This document shows, one piece after another, positions 60,233 through 64,000 of a stretch of DNA of 64,000 nt. Position 1 is the stretch's first letter, and every line of letters starts with the position of its first letter. The stretch spans positions 205,266 to 269,265 of the forward strand of contig NZ_FNEV01000005.1 of assembly GCF_900100295.1 (NCBI RefSeq), read 5' to 3'. Position numbers and translations under genes: made by a program. The stretch is from Salimicrobium halophilum (GTDB lineage Bacteria; Bacillota; Bacilli; Bacillales; Halobacillaceae). A model generated the notes under the pieces. The model was not told the DNA's origin. It searched no databases and worked only from the letters and a program-made list of their open reading frames with translations.

Positions 60233-62134
60233 TTAAGCTTGCATTAATGTGTCGCCTGCCTGTAGCTTTGTCTGTTTGGTTGCTGTCAGTTCAAATGGCA
60301 GTTGATTGGTGACAACTACTGGTGTCGTAACCGCATACCCGGCCCGTTGGATCGCTTCGATGTCGAAGTCTATGAGCAGTTGTCCTTTTTCTACTACATC
60401 CCCCTGTTTCACATGGCTCGAGAAATGCTCTCCATTCAGTTGCACGGTGTCCATCCCGATATGGATCAACAATTCTGCCCCATCCTCTGTAAGAAGACCG
60501 ATGGCATGATTGGTAGGGAAGAGGGCGGAAATTTTTCCGGATACCGGTGCATATAGTTTTCCTTCTGTCGGTTCGATAGCTACCCCACTTCCGAGAGCTC
60601 CGGATGCGAAAGCACCATCACTGATTTCTGAAAGGGGAGTGACGTCTCCTTTAAGCGGGCTTGCAATGACAAGGTTTTCTTCCACTTTGACGTCCGTTTT
60701 ACCAGGTTCTACGGATGTATCTTCTTCCGTTTGCTCTCCTTTATTGACGCCTCCGAACAGGTAAGTCAGGACAAATCCTAGAATGAAAGCGACCACAATG
60801 GAAACGATCATGCCCCAGAATGCCAGGTTTAGTCCTTCCTGGGGGTTAATGTAAGAAGGAATACCGAAGATTCCCAGTCCACCTATGATATATCCTTTTG
60901 TACCGAAAGCCCCGAGTATCGCTCCACCGACGCCGGCAGCGATACAACTGATGACGAACGGTCGTTTAAATGGAAGGGTAATCCCGTAAATGGCTGGTTC
61001 CGTTACTCCGAAAACTCCAGAGAGGAAAGCTGGAATACTCAATGTCTTCAATTTCTGCTTTTTGGTTTTCAACCAGACCCCGAGAACGGCACCGATTTGA
61101 GCGAAGGAAGCGGCGAACATCATGGCTAGAATCGGGTCTGATCCGTTTACCGTCAAGTTATTGATGGCTACAGGAACAAGGCCCCAATGAAGGCCGAAGA
61201 TGACGAAGACTTGCCAGAGAGACCCAAGGAAAATCCCTGCGATAATCGGGCTCAGGTCGAAGACAGCGATGGAAGCTGCTCCAATTAGTTGACCGGCCCA
61301 TGTTGCAATCGGACCGATAAGCAAGAAAGTGAGCGGTACGACGACAAGTAGTGTAAGAAATGGTACAAGAAACATTTTGACTACATCCGGGATGACTTTT
61401 TTCATGAAAGCTTCTACTTTGGAACTGAAATAAGTGGCCAGAATGATGGGAATAACGGAAGTCGAATACGTCATTAGAATTACAGGAATACCAAGAAATG
61501 TGATGTGTACCGGTGATTCAAACAGTGTACCGGTGAACAACGTGTAGAGAGGGTCGGTTGCCGTTACATCAGTAAGTGTCGGGTAGACGAGTGCCGCACC
61601 TATCGCCATACCGATGAACGGAGTACCCCTAAACTTTTTACTTGCGGTATACCCCAAGAAAATCGGGAAAAAGTAGAACAGGGAATCTCCTGTGGCATTC
61701 AGAATCTGGTAAGTGCCTGAAGATTCTTCAAGTAGACCAAGGGACAAGAATAGCGCGTTGAACCCCTTGATCATCCCTGTAGCAGCAAGAACGCCGAGAA
61801 TCGGAGTGAAAATGCTGGAAATGACATCGATGAATCGGTTTAAAATACTACCTTTTTCTTCTTCTTGTTCGACAGAGTCATGATTTTGGAAGCCGCCGAC
61901 CTCTACGACAGCATGATACACGTCAGGGACATGATTGCCGATAACTACTTGATACTGTCCACCGCTTTCCATGACGGTAACGACATCTTCCATATTTTTT
62001 AACGTTTCTGTATTGGCTTTTTTCGTATCTTTCAACTTGAAGCGTAAGCGGGTAATACAATGAACGACGCTATAGACATTTTCTTTCCCACCGACATTGG
62101 CAATGATGTCGCGGGCTAACTGTTCATATTTCAT
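60233..62134 (-). CDS. bglP: PTS beta-glucoside-specific EIIBCA permease
   Basis: Imports and phosphorylates beta-glucosides with phosphoenolpyruvate. The 633 residues comprise EIIB with the phosphorylated C26 in HCITRLRFKLKD, an EIIC membrane domain with about ten segments (about 100-455, including GVFGVTEPAIYGITLP), and EIIA with the active histidine in LLIHIGMDTVQLNG near 545-560. I chose ATG 62134, where homology begins. The longer frame to 62209 runs through the antiterminator region. A LicT-type leader lies upstream. Confidence 0.94.
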   Translation of the reverse strand: MKYEQLARDIIANVGGKENVYSVVHCITRLRFKLKDTKKANTETLKNMEDVVTVMESGGQYQVVIGNHVPDVYHAVVEVGGFQNHDSVEQEEEKGSILNRFIDVISSIFTPILGVLAATGMIKGFNALFLSLGLLEESSGTYQILNATGDSLFYFFPIFLGYTASKKFRGTPFIGMAIGAALVYPTLTDVTATDPLYTLFTGTLFESPVHITFLGIPVILMTYSTSVIPIILATYFSSKVEAFMKKVIPDVVKMFLVPFLTLLVVVPLTFLLIGPIATWAGQLIGAASIAVFDLSPIIAGIFLGSLWQVFVIFGLHWGLVPVAINNLTVNGSDPILAMMFAASFAQIGAVLGVWLKTKKQKLKTLSIPAFLSGVFGVTEPAIYGITLPFKRPFVISCIAAGVGGAILGAFGTKGYIIGGLGIFGIPSYINPQEGLNLAFWGMIVSIVVAFILGFVLTYLFGGVNKGEQTEEDTSVEPGKTDVKVEENLVIASPLKGDVTPLSEISDGAFASGALGSGVAIEPTEGKLYAPVSGKISALFPTNHAIGLLTEDGAELLIHIGMDTVQLNGEHFSSHVKQGDVVEKGQLLIDFDIEAIQRAGYAVTTPVVVTNQLPFELTATKQTKLQAGDTLMQA

Positions 62135-62163
62135 CAAAACCCCTACTTTCTTTTTGATTTCGG

Positions 62164-62243
62164 CAAATAAAAAACCTGAACTGGATGAGAACGCGTACGT
62201 CGCTCTCATCAGCTCAGGTTATGCCCACTTGTGGTAACATTCC
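62164..62243 (-). promoter_or_regulatory. LicT antiterminator target (RAT) and terminator before bglP
   Basis: On the minus strand a RAT-like element (GGAATGTTACC, then GGGCATAACC; 62243-62217) overlaps the first arm of a terminator hairpin whose arms are AACCTGA and TCAGGTT with GATGAGA/TCTCATC inside (62173-62220), followed by TTTTATTTG. When LicT is active, the RAT stem forms and blocks the terminator. Confidence 0.9.
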
Positions 62244-62267
62244 TTCGAAGGATATTAAGTTATATTA

Positions 62268-62305
62268 AAAGTATCACGGCTTTTCATAGATGTCAACGGT
62301 TACAT
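62268..62305 (-). promoter_or_regulatory. bglP promoter with overlapping cre site
   Basis: On the minus strand ATGTAACCGTTGACA (62305-62291) matches the cre consensus WTGNAANCGNWNNCW at every position. Its last six bases are the -35 box TTGACA. After 17 bases TACTTT (62268-62273) with a TGA just before it forms an extended -10. CcpA binding would block the polymerase. Confidence 0.75.
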
Positions 62306-62323
62306 TCAGAATTTTCTAAGTTT

Positions 62324-63172
62324 TTAAGTAAGCTGATGACGCCTTGTGACACGGTGGATATGGACAGTTATATATACTTGTTCATCTGAAGAAATCTTCC
62401 AATTGTGAGTTCGTTCCAAGTATGTCGCGATTTTCTGACTTGCTTGAAAAGCCTCTGCATACTTTTCTTTAATCTGGTCGAAAAAGAACTGATCCGTAGA
62501 ATCTTCGAGTTTCTCTCCACGGATAAAGCGAATGACAAAGAAACGGAGATGAGTGAGGAATCGCTCGTAATTCAAGGAGTCTTCATCAAGTTCCATTCTA
62601 AAGTGATATTTTACTATATTAAGTATCGTATTCACGATTTCTGTCACTTGGACAGCATCTGCCATGTTTTCACTTGAAAGCTGACTGTTTAAGAAGTGAA
62701 GAGCGATAGAGGCAGCTTCCTCTTCTCCGAGACACATACCGGTTTCATCCTCGATAAGGTCCAAAGCTTTGAGTGCAATCTGGAACTCTTGTTTGTAGTA
62801 CTTGCGAATCTCCCACGCTAAGGGATTTTTTAAATCTATCCCCTGTTTGTGCCTGCTTATTGCGAAACTCAGGTGGTCGGTCAGGGCTACATAGAGGTGC
62901 TCATCCAATTTATAAGGAAGATGAGCCTGAGCATAGTCGATTATCATCGAGGAGATGTCGAGAAACTTTTCGGGAATATCCCTTAATAGCTGAGCTAATT
63001 TATCCGAAACGCCGTGTTTCTCCAAGATGAATGTTTTTTCGATTTTCGAGGTGTCCACATGTTGACCTACTTCTTTTTGAAACGCCAACCCCCGGCCCAT
63101 AACGACCATTTCCTGATCCTCATCATTATAGGTGATAACAACATTGTTGTTCAGAATTTTGCTGATCTCCAA
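62324..63172 (-). CDS. licT: LicT-type transcription antiterminator of the BglG family
   Basis: A 282-residue RNA-binding protein. Residues 1-55 (MEISKILNNNVVITYNDEDQEMVVMGRGLAFQ) form the CAT domain that binds RAT hairpins. Two PRD domains (about 65-170 and 171-282) carry the regulatory histidines (for example DEHLYVALTDHLSFAI, ASIALHFLNSQ, YITVHIHRVTRRH) that EII and HPr phosphorylate. Its own leader also has a RAT, so it is autoregulated. GGAGGGAGCGGAATTTGGAG precedes the ATG. Confidence 0.95.
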   Translation of the reverse strand: MEISKILNNNVVITYNDEDQEMVVMGRGLAFQKEVGQHVDTSKIEKTFILEKHGVSDKLAQLLRDIPEKFLDISSMIIDYAQAHLPYKLDEHLYVALTDHLSFAISRHKQGIDLKNPLAWEIRKYYKQEFQIALKALDLIEDETGMCLGEEEAASIALHFLNSQLSSENMADAVQVTEIVNTILNIVKYHFRMELDEDSLNYERFLTHLRFFVIRFIRGEKLEDSTDQFFFDQIKEKYAEAFQASQKIATYLERTHNWKISSDEQVYITVHIHRVTRRHQLT

Positions 63173-63202
63173 ATTCCGCTCCCTCCTTGAATCATTGATA
63201 AA

Positions 63203-63296
63203 AAAGAAAAAACCCGAATTTATATAAGAATAACATAATGAAACATCTGTTATTCTCCTATAAATTCAGGTTTTGCCTGCCATGCAGTAACAATCC
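63203..63296 (-). promoter_or_regulatory. LicT antiterminator target (RAT) and terminator before licT
   Basis: On the minus strand the RAT (GGATTGTTACTG, then CAGGCAAAACC; 63296-63268) overlaps a long terminator hairpin with arms at 63213-63234 and 63249-63270, followed by TTTTTTCTTTT. The RAT is nearly identical to the B. subtilis bglP/licS type as I recall them. Confidence 0.93.
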
Positions 63297-63311
63297 AGAA
63301 TCCATATACAC

Positions 63312-63326
63312 TTGTAAACGTTTTCT
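63312..63326. promoter_or_regulatory. CcpA cre site at the licT transcription start
   Basis: TTGTAAACGTTTTCT matches WTGNAANCGNWNNCW at every position and lies over the predicted transcription start of licT. Confidence 0.85.
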
Positions 63327-63328
63327 TT

Positions 63329-63357
63329 ATTCTACCTAGCTGCAGAGAAGTTGTCAA
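63329..63357 (-). promoter_or_regulatory. Sigma-A promoter of licT
   Basis: On the minus strand TTGACA, 17 bases, TAGAAT. It lies just upstream of the cre site and the RAT leader. Confidence 0.88.
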
Positions 63358-63384
63358 CGTCTTTATGAAACTATTCATTGCATC

Positions 63385-63414
63385 AAAAAAGTGCCAAAGC
63401 ATAAGCTCTGGCAC
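63385..63414 (-). terminator. Intrinsic terminator of the CxxC peptide gene
   Basis: On the minus strand GTGCCAGAGC and GCTTTGGCAC pair around a four-base loop with one G-T pair. TTTTTT follows. Confidence 0.9.
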
Positions 63415-63431
63415 TACCATAATCTAAGTTA

Positions 63432-63608
63432 TCAATCGTCGAACTGTGCTAGACGACTCTGTGTATTTCCACATTTCGTACATTGCATCCATAGCATTTT
63501 TACAACTTTTTCCGAAAACTCATTGGGTACCATCTCGATGATTTTCTGTTCATCATGGTAACAATTCATACAGTGATTCTTGATCATAGAACCGACTTCA
63601 TATTGCAT
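63432..63608 (-). CDS. Small CxxC zinc-ribbon-like protein
   Basis: A 58-residue protein starting MQYEVGSMIKNHCMNCYHDE, with a second pair CTKCGN near residues 43-48. The two CxxC pairs 27 residues apart should bind one zinc ion. No family is recognised. AGGAGG stands eight bases before the ATG but lies inside a hairpin, and the gene has its own promoter and terminator, so it is a complete single-gene unit. Confidence 0.78.
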   Translation of the reverse strand: MQYEVGSMIKNHCMNCYHDEQKIIEMVPNEFSEKVVKMLWMQCTKCGNTQSRLAQFDD

Positions 63609-63614
63609 TGATTG

Positions 63615-63641
63615 TGCCTCCTCTCTAAGGATACGGAGGCA
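63615..63641 (-). promoter_or_regulatory. Hairpin that covers the ribosome site of the CxxC peptide gene
   Basis: In the mRNA TGCCTCC (63641-63635) pairs with GGAGGCA (63621-63615) over seven bases with a 13-base loop. Five of the six AGGAGG bases lie in the stem. The predicted transcript starts only about eight bases before it. Confidence 0.6.
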
Positions 63642-63655
63642 ACAGTAGGATTTCC

Positions 63656-63684
63656 ATCGTAATATATTTGTGGAGTGGTTTCAA
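63656..63684 (-). promoter_or_regulatory. Sigma-A promoter of the CxxC peptide gene
   Basis: On the minus strand TTGAAA, 17 bases, TACGAT. The -10 has two mismatches to TATAAT. The stretch 63685-63881 beyond it shows no gene. Confidence 0.6.
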
Positions 63685-63881
63685 GTATTTGAAATGAGAC
63701 AAGCGGGAAGAATTTTATGGGATACTTTTGTTGGAAATGGCACAGGAAAGTGTCGCATTTCTTATGTTCTACGACAGTCTTGAACCGACGAACTTAAAGG
63801 ATTGCCTCGTAACTAATCTTATCCTACAGTTTCTGGTCTTCCAGAAGAAAAAATGCTCCATACTCTCAGAACATTGATATA

Positions 63882-64000
63882 TTGAACTACCCCCACCTAC
63901 GCATTCGCTAAGAGGTGGGGGATTCTTAGAACCTCCGTTCTATCGAACAGATGCCACCTAAGCGAACCCCGGCGTCCCACCGGTTAGAGTTTGAAGGCGG
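63882..64000 (-). mobile_element. End of an IS200/IS605-type element with probable omega-RNA region, continuing past the window
   Basis: The strong stem CCCCCACCT/AGGTGGGGG (63890-63898 and 63913-63921) next to TTGAA, and the preceding AGAAC/GTTCT hairpin and ACGCCGGGGTTCGC stretch on the minus strand, look like the right end of tnpB-carrying elements in Bacillaceae as I remember them. No transposase codons are visible, so any tnpB would start beyond 64000. Confidence 0.5.

Noticed and set aside
60233..62209. A longer start for bglP at 62209
   Set aside because: The extra 25 codons run through the RAT and terminator, which must be untranslated leader.

Overview
The window looks like chromosome from a Gram-positive, endospore-former-type Bacillaceae, possibly a salt-tolerant relative of Halobacillus or Bacillus. 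Genus is inference. The reasons are strong AGGAGG ribosome sites, lipobox lipoproteins, an S-box (SAM-I) leader, LicT antiterminator targets, CcpA cre sites, Fur- and PerR-like boxes, sigma-B type promoters, an RsbR-type stressosome protein, a class F sortase and strongly acidic proteins. It is packed with genes on both strands. I saw no rRNA, tRNA or CRISPR array.

Layout. 1-2.9 kb: a truncated large catalase, then an ABC-2 exporter. 2.9-6.8 kb: a Fur-type siderophore uptake operon (ATPase, lipoprotein, two permeases). 7.1-9.4 kb: a MenA-like prenyltransferase and a PdaC-like polysaccharide deacetylase. 9.5-21.6 kb: a SAM-riboswitch-led sulfate assimilation operon that carries sulfate activation, APS/PAPS and sulfite reduction, the whole siroheme branch and a sulfate-type permease. 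21.6-25.1 kb: stress-type genes with sigma-B-like promoters, including a pyruvate oxidase. 25.2-32 kb: cytochrome c oxidase subunits II, I and III, followed without a break by an FMN glutamate-synthase-like protein, a PAP2 phosphatase and a CYP152 fatty acid peroxygenase. 32-35.6 kb: a phosphoesterase, an AI-2E-type permease, small proteins and an RsbR paralogue. 35.7-44.3 kb: a copper island (16-cysteine protein, multicopper oxidase, CopB ATPase, DsbD/CcdA-like membrane protein, lipoprotein, two-component system). 44.4-47.4 kb: a second copy of an uncharacterised membrane protein, a zinc-ribbon peptide and a ZIP transporter. 47.5-53.3 kb: a LacI-controlled sugar ABC transporter and beta-glucosidase cluster without its own ATPase. 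53.3-53.9 kb: gene-free, with two copies of a folded repeat. 53.9-58.6 kb: a MATE exporter, a DUF2254 protein and a sortase-substrate pair. 58.7-63.4 kb: a PTS beta-glucoside operon with a LicT antiterminator. 63.4-64 kb: a zinc-ribbon peptide with a hairpin over its ribosome site, and the end of an IS200/IS605-like element.

Several themes link the regions. Two independent beta-glucoside routes (ABC plus hydrolase, PTS plus phospho-hydrolase) each carry a cre site at the promoter. A scattered stress set (catalase, pyruvate oxidase, three tiny paralogous basic proteins, two paralogous membrane proteins) shares sigma-B-like promoters, and an RsbR-type sensor lies in the same window. The most novel candidates are the three-member tiny protein family with matching promoters, the paired membrane proteins, the recurrent TTTCTGCA motif in the copper island, the folded intergenic repeat, and the ribosome-site hairpin at 63.6 kb. 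All calls come from reading sequence and motifs. No database search was run.
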